From: Clostridium intestinale DSM 6191
GTDB taxonomy: Bacteria > Bacillota > Clostridia > Clostridiales > Clostridiaceae
Direction: 5' to 3'
Length of the DNA stretch: 64,000 bases
Assembly: GCF_900130055.1 (NCBI RefSeq)
Contig: NZ_FQXU01000003.1
Span: forward strand, 89,627 to 153,626
Under the pieces are notes generated by a model that did no database searches, was not told where the DNA came from, and was given only the letters and a program-made list of their open reading frames with translations. Shown piece after piece: positions 20,677 through 29,699 of this stretch. Every line of letters starts with the position of its first letter. The first letter of the stretch is position 1. A program made the position numbers and the translations under genes.

Positions 20677-21972
20677 ATGAGAAAATCTAAAAATAGAAGT
20701 GATATTGGTGGATTTGGTTTAAGTGGATGGGGAACTATTGTTTATTGTGCAGCGATGTTTTGGTTTTATGTGGGCATGGTAAACGATGGTTCTAATATTA
20801 CGGCACCAGCTTTTGCGGCTAAAACAGGTCTAGACTATTCTGTTGTATTGAGTATGGGTACTGTTGCAGGAGTTGTGGGCTTTTTTTTCTTTATCATATT
20901 TGGGCAAATTAATATTAAAATAGGTTCAAGGTATACTTCTGCAATATGTATGTTTCTTGCAGGGATTTTTTATGCTGTAATGGGAGGAACTAATTCTTTA
21001 GTTATATATGCAATAGCTTTATGTATTGTAACAGGATCGGTAATGGCTGGAGGATATATAGCTGGAGGAACTTTAGTTGCAAAATGGTTTCCTAAGAAAA
21101 AAGGTATAGTTATGGGATATACAACGATGGGACATAATTTGGCTTCAGCTTTTTATGTTCCAATGATTGCTTTTCTTGTGAATACTTTAGGACTTCAAAA
21201 GGGGTTGATAGTCCCAAGTGTTTTGGTAATAATTTTGGGTATACTAGGATTGCTTATGATTAGGAATACTCCAGAGGAGAGGAATCAATTACCTGATAAT
21301 GTGTCAGAGGAAGTATATAAAAGTGAATATTTTAATGAAGAAAATAATGATATCTCTGGCGGATGGACTACTAAGAATCTCTTAAAGGAAAAACAATTTT
21401 GGTTATCATCAGTGACTACAGGCATTTATCAATTAGTTACAGTTGGAGTTATGACACAGCTAGTTGTTAGAAATGTTCAATTAGGCTTTACTCAGACAGA
21501 GGCTATTTCTATTATGACGTTTTTGGCAGTTATAGGGGTAATTGGATCATGGATTGTTGGAGTTATTGATCAAAAGTTAGGTACTAAAAGATCTATGCTT
21601 ATATTTGGAGTATGGTACATTATAGCATTGTTTTTTAATGTTACAGAGACAAAGATTGGAATTTATATTTCTATATTTATGATAGGTATGGCAATTGGAG
21701 GTTCTGCTAATTTTACTACATCACTTCCAGCAGCTGTATTTGGGAGACATGGTTTCGAAAAGGTTAATAGCGTAATTTTCCCAGTGCAAGGGATTATAAC
21801 TTCTGTTAATTTCTTGCTAAGTGGAATATCAATTGCGTTAACAAGGAGCTTAAAAGGAACTTATATTGTTTTTATATGTATATTGTTTATTAATTTAATA
21901 TTAATTCGTTATGTAAATGAACATAAATTCAATAAGGATTTTTTAGATAAAAATGATAGTGTTGGTATATAG
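20677..21972 (+). CDS. MFS transporter, oxalate/formate antiporter-like
   Basis: Predicted 431-residue, 12-helix major facilitator. The segment GSVMAGGYIAGGTLVAKWFPKK in the first half, with WFP after TM4-5, is typical of the OFA/monocarboxylate subgroup. The central loop (residues about 203-228) is hydrophilic. A carboxylate substrate would suit the lactate cluster that follows, but it lies in a separate unit with its own terminator, so this is inference. ATG 20677 follows GAGGAGGTAA. Confidence 0.85.
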   Translation: MRKSKNRSDIGGFGLSGWGTIVYCAAMFWFYVGMVNDGSNITAPAFAAKTGLDYSVVLSMGTVAGVVGFFFFIIFGQINIKIGSRYTSAICMFLAGIFYAVMGGTNSLVIYAIALCIVTGSVMAGGYIAGGTLVAKWFPKKKGIVMGYTTMGHNLASAFYVPMIAFLVNTLGLQKGLIVPSVLVIILGILGLLMIRNTPEERNQLPDNVSEEVYKSEYFNEENNDISGGWTTKNLLKEKQFWLSSVTTGIYQLVTVGVMTQLVVRNVQLGFTQTEAISIMTFLAVIGVIGSWIVGVIDQKLGTKRSMLIFGVWYIIALFFNVTETKIGIYISIFMIGMAIGGSANFTTSLPAAVFGRHGFEKVNSVIFPVQGIITSVNFLLSGISIALTRSLKGTYIVFICILFINLILIRYVNEHKFNKDFLDKNDSVGI

Positions 21973-21989
21973 CTTTTAATTAAATGATT

Positions 21990-22026
21990 AAAAAGAAGTG
22001 CTTTTTTATGAAGGTACTTCTTTTTT
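21990..22026 (+). terminator. Terminator of the MFS gene
   Basis: AAAAAGAAGT (21990-21999) pairs with ACTTCTTTTT (22016-22025), giving an A-stem/T-stem hairpin that ends in TTTTTTG. Confidence 0.88.
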
Positions 22027-22122
22027 GTTTAGATTAAGGATGAGAGTCTAAGTGTGAAGAAAGTTGTATTAAATTTACGGAAGATGTATTAAATACAAAA
22101 ATTAATTATTTATTTAATGCGT

Positions 22123-22176
22123 TGAAATTTTTGGAATATTGTGATAAAATTAACTTGTTAATTGGTAAGACCAATT
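22123..22176 (+). promoter_or_regulatory. Promoter and PdhR/LldR-like operator of the lactate cluster
   Basis: TTGAAA (22123-22128), a 16-bp spacer and TAAAAT (22145-22150) with a TG extension form the promoter. The perfect palindrome AATTGGT-AAG-ACCAATT (22160-22176) lies just past the expected start site. It matches the ATTGGTNNNACCAAT pattern of FadR-subfamily GntR regulators such as PdhR and LldR. Repression relieved by lactate or pyruvate is inferred. No GntR gene lies in the window. Confidence 0.75.
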
Positions 22177-22243
22177 TCTGATTATTTAAATACAAAATGA
22201 TTTTTAAAATTAACAATCTGAAAAGGGTAAGGAGAGGGATAGT

Positions 22244-23029
22244 ATGAGGATTCTATTATGTGTAAAACAGGTTCCAGATGATTCTGTTGAAATTCATTTG
22301 GACAAGGACAAGAAAAAACCTAAATTAAATGGAGTCAGTTTTGTGGCAAATGCATTTGATACATATGCATTGGAGTTAGCTGCACGTTTTGTTGAGACTC
22401 ATGGAGGAACAATTAGTGTATTGACGGTTGGAGCAGAGGATTCTATAAACACGTTAAGAAACTGTCTTGCAGTGGGAGCTAAAGAAGCCTTTTTTGTTAA
22501 AGATGATTTATATGCAGATTTAGATGCTATGGGAGCAGCTGGAGTTTTAGCTGATGCTATTCATAAAATTGAAGAAGATAAAGGTGAAAAGTTTGATTTA
22601 ATTCTATGTGGAAAAGAATCTACAGATGAAATTACTGGACAAGTTGGAGCAATGCTTTCTGAAAAGTTAAGTTTAGGATATCTTAGTAGCGCTATTGAAA
22701 TCGATTTAAAGGATGATGTGATGGAAATTCATCAAGAAACTGATGAAGGTTATAATTTAGTTTCTTTAGGTTTTCCAGCTGTTGTTACAGTAAGTAAACC
22801 GGATTATGATCCACGTTATCCTACTATTAAAAATAAGATGGCAAGCCGTAAAGCAGTTATCAAAACTTATAGTGCAGCGGAAATTGGAGATGTAGAGAAG
22901 TCAAAGGTACATTGTATTCAATATGTTGAACCCCTTAAGAAAGAGGCTGGCATAAAGATTCAAGAAAAAGACGCTATATTAGCAGTTAGTGCTACTATTG
23001 ATCAAATGAAAAAAGATAAAGCAATTTAA
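22244..23029 (+). CDS. etfB: Electron transfer flavoprotein beta subunit
   Basis: Predicted 261-residue EtfB. The family start MRILLCVKQVPD, the AMP/FAD-binding region DLILCGKESTDEITGQVGAML (residues about 116-136) and the conserved GFPAVVTVSKP segment are present. It forms the EtfAB heterodimer with the next gene, 20 bp downstream. In a cluster with a lactate permease and an FAD-type lactate dehydrogenase, it most likely belongs to an electron-confurcating lactate dehydrogenase complex of the Acetobacterium LctBCD type. It could also serve the acyl-CoA dehydrogenase at 27213. Confidence 0.95.
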   Translation: MRILLCVKQVPDDSVEIHLDKDKKKPKLNGVSFVANAFDTYALELAARFVETHGGTISVLTVGAEDSINTLRNCLAVGAKEAFFVKDDLYADLDAMGAAGVLADAIHKIEEDKGEKFDLILCGKESTDEITGQVGAMLSEKLSLGYLSSAIEIDLKDDVMEIHQETDEGYNLVSLGFPAVVTVSKPDYDPRYPTIKNKMASRKAVIKTYSAAEIGDVEKSKVHCIQYVEPLKKEAGIKIQEKDAILAVSATIDQMKKDKAI

Positions 23030-23049
23030 TTAAGGGGGGAAGAGACGGT

Positions 23050-23988
23050 ATGAAAGCATTATTATTTATTGAAACAGATAAAGAAAAAGTTTTGAGCGGA
23101 AGTATTGAACTTATTAGTGCTCTTAAGGAATTGGATGCAGAAGGTACAGCTATTGTAGTAAATAACAAAGCTGTTGCAGAAAAAGCATCTGATTTTGGAG
23201 TTCCAGTTACTTTTGTAGATGGAGCTTCTGACTGTGATACTTTGACAGAGATATTATCAGAAATAGTTAAAGAAGAGAATCCAGATGTTGTTTTACTTGC
23301 AAATACAGCAATGGCTAAGGATATTGCACCACGTATTGCAGGACGTGTTGGATTAGGGTGTGTAAGTGATGTAACAGGGATTAGTAAAGATGATGGGAAA
23401 ATTATATATACTAGACCAGCTTATGGCGGTACTATTTTAGAACATATTGTGGTAGATGGCACAGCTGTAGTTACAGTTAGAAATGGAAGTTTTCCAAAAC
23501 CTGAAGCTGGTTCTAAAGCAGAGGTTACAGAGAAAGCTATTGAAGTTCAAGCTGATGCTTTAAAGTCAAAGATTATTGACAGGGTAAAAGAAATTTCAGA
23601 ATCTGTTAATTTAGAAGAAGCTGAGGTTATTGTATCTGGTGGACGTGGCCTTGGAAGTGAAGAAAACTTCAAACTTGTTGAAGAATTAGCAGGTGTACTT
23701 GGTGGTGTAGTAGGTGCAACAAGACCAGCAATTGAAAATGGATGGATTCCGCGTACACATCAAGTTGGACAATCAGGAAAAATAGTATCACCTAAACTTT
23801 ATATTGCATGTGGTATTTCTGGAGCAACGCAGCATACATCAGGTATGTCTGGCTCAAATTATATTGTGGCTATTAACAAGGATGAAGAGGCTCCAATATT
23901 TGAAATTGCAGATGTAAGCATTGTTGGAAATGTAAATGAGATTCTTCCAGTTATGATTGAGGAAATGAAAAAATTAAAAGAAAAGTAG
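23050..23988 (+). CDS. etfA: Electron transfer flavoprotein alpha subunit
   Basis: Predicted 312-residue EtfA. The C-terminal FAD domain is complete: VSGGRGLGSEENF (about residues 196-208), GATRPAIENGWIPRTHQVGQSG, ACGISGATQHTSGMSGS and AINKDEEAPIFEIADVSIVGN. It has no N-terminal ferredoxin-like extension, unlike some bifurcating EtfA proteins. It is the partner of EtfB. It is separated from lctP by 126 bp holding two copies of a 25-bp direct repeat. ATG 23050 follows AAGGGGGGAA. Confidence 0.95.
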   Translation: MKALLFIETDKEKVLSGSIELISALKELDAEGTAIVVNNKAVAEKASDFGVPVTFVDGASDCDTLTEILSEIVKEENPDVVLLANTAMAKDIAPRIAGRVGLGCVSDVTGISKDDGKIIYTRPAYGGTILEHIVVDGTAVVTVRNGSFPKPEAGSKAEVTEKAIEVQADALKSKIIDRVKEISESVNLEEAEVIVSGGRGLGSEENFKLVEELAGVLGGVVGATRPAIENGWIPRTHQVGQSGKIVSPKLYIACGISGATQHTSGMSGSNYIVAINKDEEAPIFEIADVSIVGNVNEILPVMIEEMKKLKEK

Positions 23989-24013
23989 TCACTTTTTATT
24001 GTATAAAAGAAAT

Positions 24014-24085
24014 TGTCGCACTAAAAAATGAGCTTAATGTGCACTAACAATTGAACTTGGTGTCGCACTAAAAAATAGGGTTAAT
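24014..24085. repeat. Direct repeat between etfA and lctP
   Basis: TGTCGCACTAAAAAATGAGC (from 24014) and TGTCGCACTAAAAAATAGGG (from 24061) begin two 25-base copies spaced 47 bases apart, both continuing to TTAAT. A shorter GTGCACTAA lies between them. No hairpin is formed. The role is unknown: a regulator site, or a trace of slippage. Confidence 0.8.
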
Positions 24086-24114
24086 ATTTTAAAATTAAAT
24101 AGGGAGATGGAAAA

Positions 24115-25656
24115 ATGTTATTTCTAAAATTCTTAATGGCAATATTACCTATTCTTTGGCTTATAGTTGCGCTCAGTAAATTAAAGATGCCAGGCTATAA
24201 AGCTTGCTCTATAGCCCTTTGTGTTACTATGTTTTTGGCGATTTTCTTCTGGAAATTGAGTGTGATTAATACTGTGACAGGAGTATTTGAAGGGATTCTT
24301 AATGCATTGTGGCCAATTTGCTTGGTTATTGTTGCAGCACTGTTTACCTATAATCTGATTTTACGTACAGGGGCAATGGATTCCATAAAGCAAATGCTAG
24401 CAGAAGTTTCTATAGACAAAAGGGTTTTGATATTAATTATTGGATGGGGATTCGGTAACTTTATGGAAGGTATGGCGGGGTTTGGTACAGCTGTTGCTAT
24501 TCCTGCATCTATGCTGGCTGCTATTGGACTAAATCCCTTTGCAACAGTTATAGCATGTTTAGTTGCAAATACTACACCAACTGCCTTTGGATCAGTTGGA
24601 ATACCTTTAGTGACTTTTTCAGCAGTAACTGGTGTTTCAGCTACTGACTTAGCGGCAAATACAGCAATAATTGAGGGGCTTCTTTGTTTTATAACTCCAT
24701 TTATCATGGTGTGCATCATAGGTGGTGGAATTAAGGCTTTAAAAGGTTCATTTATTGTTACCTTAGTTGCTGCAATATCATTTACAGTGCCTGCTTATAT
24801 TATGGCAACAACAGTTGGACCAGAACTACCAAACATAGTAGGTTCCATATGTTCTATGGTATTTACAATTATTGCAGCCAAGGTCTTTAATAAAAAACCT
24901 CAAGAAGAGTATTGTATTAAAGTTAGTGAGGAAAAGGAAAAAACAAGTTTATCCTTTGGTAAAGCAGTACAAGCATGGTGTCCATTTATTTTAATATTTG
25001 TGATGTTAATTTCTACATCAACATTATTTCCGCCAATTCATGATGTAATTGCAGTATTTAAAACTAGTTTAAAGGTGTATGCAGGTCAAGGTGCAAATAC
25101 ATTGAATTTTAGCTGGATCAATACCCCAGGGGTTATTATTTTTATTGCTGCAGTTATTGGTGGTTTTGTACAAGGTGCCAAACTATCTTTGATATTTGAT
25201 GTACTACTTAGTACCTTAAAGGCAAACTGGAAAACGATTGCTACAATCTGTGCAGTTATGTCCACAGCAAAAATAATGGCATATAGTGGAATGATTTCTG
25301 ATATTGCAAGTCTTTTAGTTGTGGTTACAGGAGGAGCATATCCATTAATTTCACCATTGATTGGATCTATTGGTGGGTTTGTAACGGGCTCAGGTACATC
25401 AACAAGTGTTTTATTTGGAGGATTACAAGTAGAAACAGCACGAAACCTTGGACTTTCTGGAGCTTGGATGGGAGCAGCAAATACTATGGGAGCAGGTATT
25501 GGTAAGATGATTTCTCCTCAAAGTATTGCAATCGGAGCAAGTGCAATTGCTGCTACTGGCTCAGAAAGTAAAATTTTAAGAACTGTATTTAAGTATTTTA
25601 TCTGCTATATAGTTATAGCTGGTATTGTATGTTTCTTAGGAACCTTATGGCTTTAA
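24115..25656 (+). CDS. lctP: L-lactate permease family transporter
   Basis: Predicted 513-residue LctP/LldP permease with about 12-14 membrane segments. Family hallmarks include WGFGNFMEGMAGFGTAVAIP (residues about 117-136), NTTPTAFGSVGIPL, and the late FVTGSGTSTSVLFGGLQ and GAANTMGAGIGKMISPQSIAI segments. It imports lactate by proton symport. It sits between etfA and the FAD-linked dehydrogenase, so uptake and oxidation are encoded together. The length is slightly shorter than the E. coli protein. Confidence 0.94.
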   Translation: MLFLKFLMAILPILWLIVALSKLKMPGYKACSIALCVTMFLAIFFWKLSVINTVTGVFEGILNALWPICLVIVAALFTYNLILRTGAMDSIKQMLAEVSIDKRVLILIIGWGFGNFMEGMAGFGTAVAIPASMLAAIGLNPFATVIACLVANTTPTAFGSVGIPLVTFSAVTGVSATDLAANTAIIEGLLCFITPFIMVCIIGGGIKALKGSFIVTLVAAISFTVPAYIMATTVGPELPNIVGSICSMVFTIIAAKVFNKKPQEEYCIKVSEEKEKTSLSFGKAVQAWCPFILIFVMLISTSTLFPPIHDVIAVFKTSLKVYAGQGANTLNFSWINTPGVIIFIAAVIGGFVQGAKLSLIFDVLLSTLKANWKTIATICAVMSTAKIMAYSGMISDIASLLVVVTGGAYPLISPLIGSIGGFVTGSGTSTSVLFGGLQVETARNLGLSGAWMGAANTMGAGIGKMISPQSIAIGASAIAATGSESKILRTVFKYFICYIVIAGIVCFLGTLWL

Positions 25657-25729
25657 TAATTTTTAAGTGGTTTAATTGTGAGCAGAAATTTAAGTTTTTC
25701 ACTAAATATATATGAAGGGAATGAGTAAT

Positions 25730-27163
25730 ATGGCTGAATATAATAAGTTAACAGAAGAGATAATAGAAAAATTAAGGGCGGTAGCTCCAGGGCATATTTT
25801 AACAGATAGTGATATCAATGAAGATTATTCTCATGATGAGATGCCTATCTATGGGAAAAAAGCTCCAGAAGTTGTTTTTATGGCACATTCTACAGAAGAA
25901 GTTTCTGAAGTTGTAAGGATATGTAATGAAAACAAAATACCAGTAACTCCAAGAGGAGCAGGAACTGGTCTTGCTGGTGGAGCAGTTCCACTTTTAGGGG
26001 GAGTTCTAATTGACATTACAAAGATGAACAAGATACTTTCTTATGACATGGAAAATTTCGTTGTTCATGTACAAGCAGGGGTTTTATTAAATGATCTTGC
26101 AGAGGATTGTGCTAAAAAAGGATTGTTATATGCTCCAGATCCAGGTGAAAAGCTAGCTTGCCTAGGTGGAAATGTTTCAACAAATGCTGGTGGAATGAGA
26201 GCTGTTAAATATGGTGCAACTCGTGATTATGTACGTGCAATGACAGTTGTTCTTCCATCAGGAGAAATCACTCACTTTGGAGCTACAGTATCAAAAACAA
26301 GTTCAGGTTACAGTCTTTTGAATTTAATGATTGGTTCAGAAGGAACTCTTGGAATTATTACAGAGCTTACTCTAAAAATCATGACAGCACCAAAGGTAGT
26401 TGCAAGTTTAATTATTCCTTTTGAGAATTTAGATGATTGTATTTCTGCTGTTCCAAAATTCAAAATGGAACACCTAAATCCACAAGCATTAGAATTTATG
26501 GAAAGAGAAATTGTTTTATCTAGTGAAAGATATGTTGGAAAAAGTGTATTCCCACAAGTAATTGATGGAGTAACTGCAAATGCTTATTTACTTGTTACTA
26601 TAGATGCTAACAATGAAGATGAGTTAAATGATCTTATTGAAAAAGCAAGTGAAATAGTATTGGAGGCCGGAGCAATTGATGTTCTTGTAGCTGATACCCC
26701 TGCAAAAATGAAGGATGCTTGGGCTGCACGTTCTAGTTTTCTAGAAGCAATTATGGCAGAAACAAAATTATTAGATGAATGTGACGTTGTAGTTCCAGTA
26801 AATAAAATAGCCTCTTATCTTGCCTTTGTAAATAAAGCTGGTGAAGAGTGTGGGCTAACTATTAAGAGTTTTGGACATGCAGGAGATGGAAATCTTCACA
26901 TATATCAATGCAGCAATGACTTAGAAGAATCAGAGTTTAAAGCAAGGGTTGATAAATTCTTCAAAATTATCTATGATGAAGCAACTTTATGTGGCGGACT
27001 TGTTTCAGGAGAACATGGAATTGGTAGTGGAAAGGTTAAATATCTTGTAGACAGCGTAGGCGAACTAAACATGGAATTAATGAAGGGTATTAAAAAAGTG
27101 TTTGATCCGAATTCTATCATGAATCCGGGCAAGGTGTGTTACACATTAGATGGTATAAACTAA
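25730..27163 (+). CDS. FAD-linked lactate/glycolate dehydrogenase (GlcD/LctD type)
   Basis: Predicted 477-residue flavoenzyme of the VAO/GlcD family. The FAD-binding region has PRGAGTGLAGGAVP (residues about 74-87) and GGNVSTNAGGMRAVKYG (about 144-160). The C-terminal domain has SFGHAGDGNLH (about 382-392) and ends GEHGIGSGKVKYL with FDPNSIMNPGKVC. With EtfAB and LctP next to it, the likely reaction is lactate to pyruvate with electrons passed to EtfAB. GAAGGGAATGAG favours ATG 25730 over an in-frame ATG at 25712. Confidence 0.92.
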   Translation: MAEYNKLTEEIIEKLRAVAPGHILTDSDINEDYSHDEMPIYGKKAPEVVFMAHSTEEVSEVVRICNENKIPVTPRGAGTGLAGGAVPLLGGVLIDITKMNKILSYDMENFVVHVQAGVLLNDLAEDCAKKGLLYAPDPGEKLACLGGNVSTNAGGMRAVKYGATRDYVRAMTVVLPSGEITHFGATVSKTSSGYSLLNLMIGSEGTLGIITELTLKIMTAPKVVASLIIPFENLDDCISAVPKFKMEHLNPQALEFMEREIVLSSERYVGKSVFPQVIDGVTANAYLLVTIDANNEDELNDLIEKASEIVLEAGAIDVLVADTPAKMKDAWAARSSFLEAIMAETKLLDECDVVVPVNKIASYLAFVNKAGEECGLTIKSFGHAGDGNLHIYQCSNDLEESEFKARVDKFFKIIYDEATLCGGLVSGEHGIGSGKVKYLVDSVGELNMELMKGIKKVFDPNSIMNPGKVCYTLDGIN

Positions 27164-27212
27164 TAAATCACAATTGATATACACATATAAAAAAGAGAGG
27201 TAGGGAATTAAT

Positions 27213-28352
27213 ATGGATTTTAAACAAGATGAAAATCATCAACAATTACAAGAAATGTATCGTGACTTTGCAGAAAATGAGGTTAAACCAATAGCAAAAG
27301 AAATTGATGAAAGCATGCGTTTTCCAGAAGAAAATGTAGCGAAAATGGCTGAAATGGGGCTACTTGGAATTCCATTTCCTGAAGAATATGGTGGAGCTGG
27401 AGTAGACACCTTAAGTTATATACAATGTGTTGAAGAATTATCTAAATGTTGTGCAACAACAGGAGTTATTGTTTCAGCACATACAAGTCTTTGTGCATCA
27501 CCAATTTATGCATATGGTACAGAGGAGCAAAAAGAAAAGTACTTAAAACCACTTGCTACAGGTGAAAAATTAGGTGCCTTTGGACTTACTGAACCTGTTG
27601 CTGGAACTGATGCTTCTATGCAAAAGACAACAGCTGTTTTAGAAGGAGACAATTATGTATTAAATGGAAGTAAAATCTTTATTACTAATGCAGGATATGC
27701 AGACATATATATTGTTTTAGCTATGACAGATAAGAGTAAGGGAACAAAGGGAATTTCAGCTTTTATCGTTGAAAAAGATTTCCCAGGTTTCTCTGTTGGA
27801 AGTCATGAAATGAAGATGGGAATACGTGCATCTTCAACATGTGAATTATTCTTTGATAACTGTATAGTTCCAAAGGAAAATCTTTTAGGACAAGAAGGTA
27901 AAGGTTTTGGAATCGCAATGGCGACTCTTGATGGAGGACGTATTGGTATAGCTGCACAAGCTCTTGGTATTGCAGAAGGTGCAATAGAAGAGACTGTAAA
28001 ATATGTTAAGGAACGTGTTCAATTTGGACGTCCTATCGCACAGTTCCAAAACACACAATTTGAACTAGCTCAAATGCGTGCAAGTACAGAAGCTGCAAAA
28101 CTTTTAGTATATCAAGCTGCATGTGCTAAAGATGATCATGAAAGATATACACATTTAGCTGCAATGGCAAAATTAGTTGCATCAAGAAATGCTACTGATG
28201 TAACAAACCGCTGCTTACAACTATTTGGTGGTTATGGATACACAAGCGACTATCCAATAGAAAGAATGATGCGTGATGCTAAAATAACAGAAATTTATGA
28301 AGGAACCTCAGAAGTTCAAATGATGGTTATTTCAGGATGGATGTTTAAATAG
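27213..28352 (+). CDS. Acyl-CoA dehydrogenase (short-chain, butyryl-CoA dehydrogenase-like)
   Basis: Predicted 379-residue acyl-CoA dehydrogenase. [12 protein letters not shown] (about residues 123-134) and FITNAGYAD (about 156-164) bind FAD and substrate. The catalytic base is the Glu of IYEGTSEVQ (residue 363), as in short- and medium-chain enzymes. It starts 49 bp after the lactate dehydrogenase gene with GAGAGGTAGG. Its inclusion in a lactate/EtfAB cluster suggests coupling of lactate oxidation to crotonyl-CoA reduction and butyrate formation, but the acyl chain length is not proven by sequence alone. Confidence 0.93.
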   Translation: MDFKQDENHQQLQEMYRDFAENEVKPIAKEIDESMRFPEENVAKMAEMGLLGIPFPEEYGGAGVDTLSYIQCVEELSKCCATTGVIVSAHTSLCASPIYAYGTEEQKEKYLKPLATGEKLGAFGLTEPVAGTDASMQKTTAVLEGDNYVLNGSKIFITNAGYADIYIVLAMTDKSKGTKGISAFIVEKDFPGFSVGSHEMKMGIRASSTCELFFDNCIVPKENLLGQEGKGFGIAMATLDGGRIGIAAQALGIAEGAIEETVKYVKERVQFGRPIAQFQNTQFELAQMRASTEAAKLLVYQAACAKDDHERYTHLAAMAKLVASRNATDVTNRCLQLFGGYGYTSDYPIERMMRDAKITEIYEGTSEVQMMVISGWMFK

Positions 28353-28362
28353 GAAGCAAACT

Positions 28363-28410
28363 TAAAGGAGGTACCTGTAAGTTATTTATACTTACTTTAT
28401 ACCTCCTTTA
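28363..28410. terminator. Long hairpin between convergent genes
   Basis: TAAAGGAGGTA (28363-28373) and TACCTCCTTTA (28400-28410) pair perfectly, and the inner GTAAG/CTTAC extends the stem. It lies between the acyl-CoA dehydrogenase (+) and the small minus-strand gene at 28432, so it can serve both. Neither side has a long T-run. Confidence 0.75.
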
Positions 28411-28431
28411 ACTTATAAAAATAGTAGATTT

Positions 28432-28593
28432 TTATTCTACAACTAAGGGTAAGGCTTCCTTTTCTTCTAATCTATAGTCATTATCTAGTTTGTTTAGATG
28501 ATTAAATGCCGATCTTAAAGCAAATATGGCAATTATATTTGAAATAATGTCAGACAGTGGTGTTGTGATGAGCATGTCTTTATTTGTGTCCAT
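28432..28593 (-). CDS. Small hypothetical protein, 53 aa
   Basis: A 53-codon gene on the minus strand starts at ATG 28593 behind GGAGGGGAATTA. The product begins MDTNKDMLITTPLSDI, continues with a hydrophobic IISNIIAIFALRSAF helix, and ends acidic (LEEKEALPLVVE). It begins 11 bp after the methyltransferase stop codon, so it is the last gene of the Rrf2-methyltransferase operon. The single amphipathic or hydrophobic helix suggests a small membrane-associated protein. The family is not recognised. Confidence 0.7.
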   Translation of the reverse strand: MDTNKDMLITTPLSDIISNIIAIFALRSAFNHLNKLDNDYRLEEKEALPLVVE

Positions 28594-28604
28594 TAATTCC
28601 CCTC

Positions 28605-29198
28605 CTATTTAACGGCTATCATGGTATAAATAGCATCGTTAATTTTCGTTTTCTTCACAAGTTTAAAACCAATTGTAGTTAATGTTTTTTCAAGGTTCTC
28701 TGAGGAGATACGAATAGACATTGGTGGTCCTTCTACTATCAACTCCTCTTTTTCATACTCTAGACATAATAAATGTCCACCGGGTTTTAGTACCTCATAT
28801 ATCTTTGAAAGTGCGTTTGAAAGCGAGCTAACTTCGTGGAGTATTAAAGATGCCATAGCAAAATCGATACTTTCATTTTTAATGGTTAAGTTTTCAAGAT
28901 AATCTTGAATAAGCTCAATATTAGTTATTCCTTTTTCCTTTGCTTTTTCTTCAATAACTTTTAGCATACGCCAATCAGGGTCCATGGCATAAACTTTATT
29001 GGTAGTGCTTTCTGCCATAGGAATTGTAAAAAAGCCTGAACCAGCACCTATATCAAGTAGGGTATGATTTTTTTCAATAGGCATTTGACTGATAAGAACT
29101 TCAGGGGGAATAAGTTTCACCCTTTGTTTGCTATCTAAAAAAGCTATTTTGTTTAAAAAATTTTGATTAAATTCATTGTGATGATGATTATGATTCAT
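28605..29198 (-). CDS. Class I SAM-dependent methyltransferase with His-rich N-terminus
   Basis: Predicted 197-residue class I methyltransferase. The SAM site LLDIGAGSGFFTIPMAES (residues about 48-65), the acidic strand YAMDPD and the IDFAMASLILHEV motif are clear. The N-terminus NHNHHHNEFNQ is His-rich and could bind metal. UbiE/ArsM-like substrates are possible, but the Cys triad of arsenite methyltransferases is absent. It lies downstream of the Rrf2 gene, and its own upstream region has the motif shared with the Rrf2 promoter. Confidence 0.88.
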   Translation of the reverse strand: MNHNHHHNEFNQNFLNKIAFLDSKQRVKLIPPEVLISQMPIEKNHTLLDIGAGSGFFTIPMAESTTNKVYAMDPDWRMLKVIEEKAKEKGITNIELIQDYLENLTIKNESIDFAMASLILHEVSSLSNALSKIYEVLKPGGHLLCLEYEKEELIVEGPPMSIRISSENLEKTLTTIGFKLVKKTKINDAIYTMIAVK

Positions 29199-29220
29199 AA
29201 TATACCTCCTATAAAATACA

Positions 29221-29246
29221 ATACAGACTGTAATTGTCTATAATTA
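29221..29246 (-). promoter_or_regulatory. Shared motif upstream of the methyltransferase gene
   Basis: ATACAGACTGTAATTGTCTA (29221-29240), continuing TAATTA, matches 29700-29725 upstream of the Rrf2 gene at nearly every position. Found before both genes of this cluster, it is a good candidate Rrf2 binding site and promoter core. Confidence 0.65.
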
Positions 29247-29297
29247 CTTAAAAAAATGAGCAGCTTTATAACTGCTTACATGATTTCTAGCTCATTT

Positions 29298-29678
29298 TTA
29301 AATAATATCAAAAATAAGTTTCTCCTTAAGGTGTTTCACCATCTTGTCTTCAGCTTCCCTCATAACATTCTCAATTCTACAAGTGTTATTTTCACCCATT
29401 TCACAAGTGAAAAGTGCTCCACTTCCTTCAATAGCTTGAATGACATCATAAAAGCTTATTTCAGATTTAGGTTTTCTAAGAGAATAACCTCCGTTTACAC
29501 CAGGTGTAGACTGAACTAGGTCAGCTTTGACTAATTGAGTTAAAATTTTTGATAAGTAAGTTGAGGGTATATTCATATGATTAGCCAATGGAATGAGACT
29601 TAAATTCTCCTTACCTTCTTGTTTAATTAAGTAAGCCATGATATGCAAGGCATAATTTGTTGCTTTAGTATACTTCAT
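29298..29678 (-). CDS. Rrf2 family transcriptional regulator
   Basis: Predicted 126-residue Rrf2 protein. The winged helix is seen in YTKATNYALHIMAYL, SLIPLANHMNIPSTYLSKILTQLVKADLV and TPGVNGGYSLRKP (residues about 3-70). In the effector region only two cysteines occur (FTCEMGENNTC, C-x7-C), whereas Fe-S members such as IscR and NsrR have three. Cluster binding would therefore be unusual, and it may instead sense thiols or another signal. It starts at 29678 after GGAGG. It likely controls itself, the methyltransferase and the 53-residue protein. Confidence 0.9.
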   Translation of the reverse strand: MKYTKATNYALHIMAYLIKQEGKENLSLIPLANHMNIPSTYLSKILTQLVKADLVQSTPGVNGGYSLRKPKSEISFYDVIQAIEGSGALFTCEMGENNTCRIENVMREAEDKMVKHLKEKLIFDII

Positions 29679-29699
29679 ATTAATTCCTCCATAAAGATA

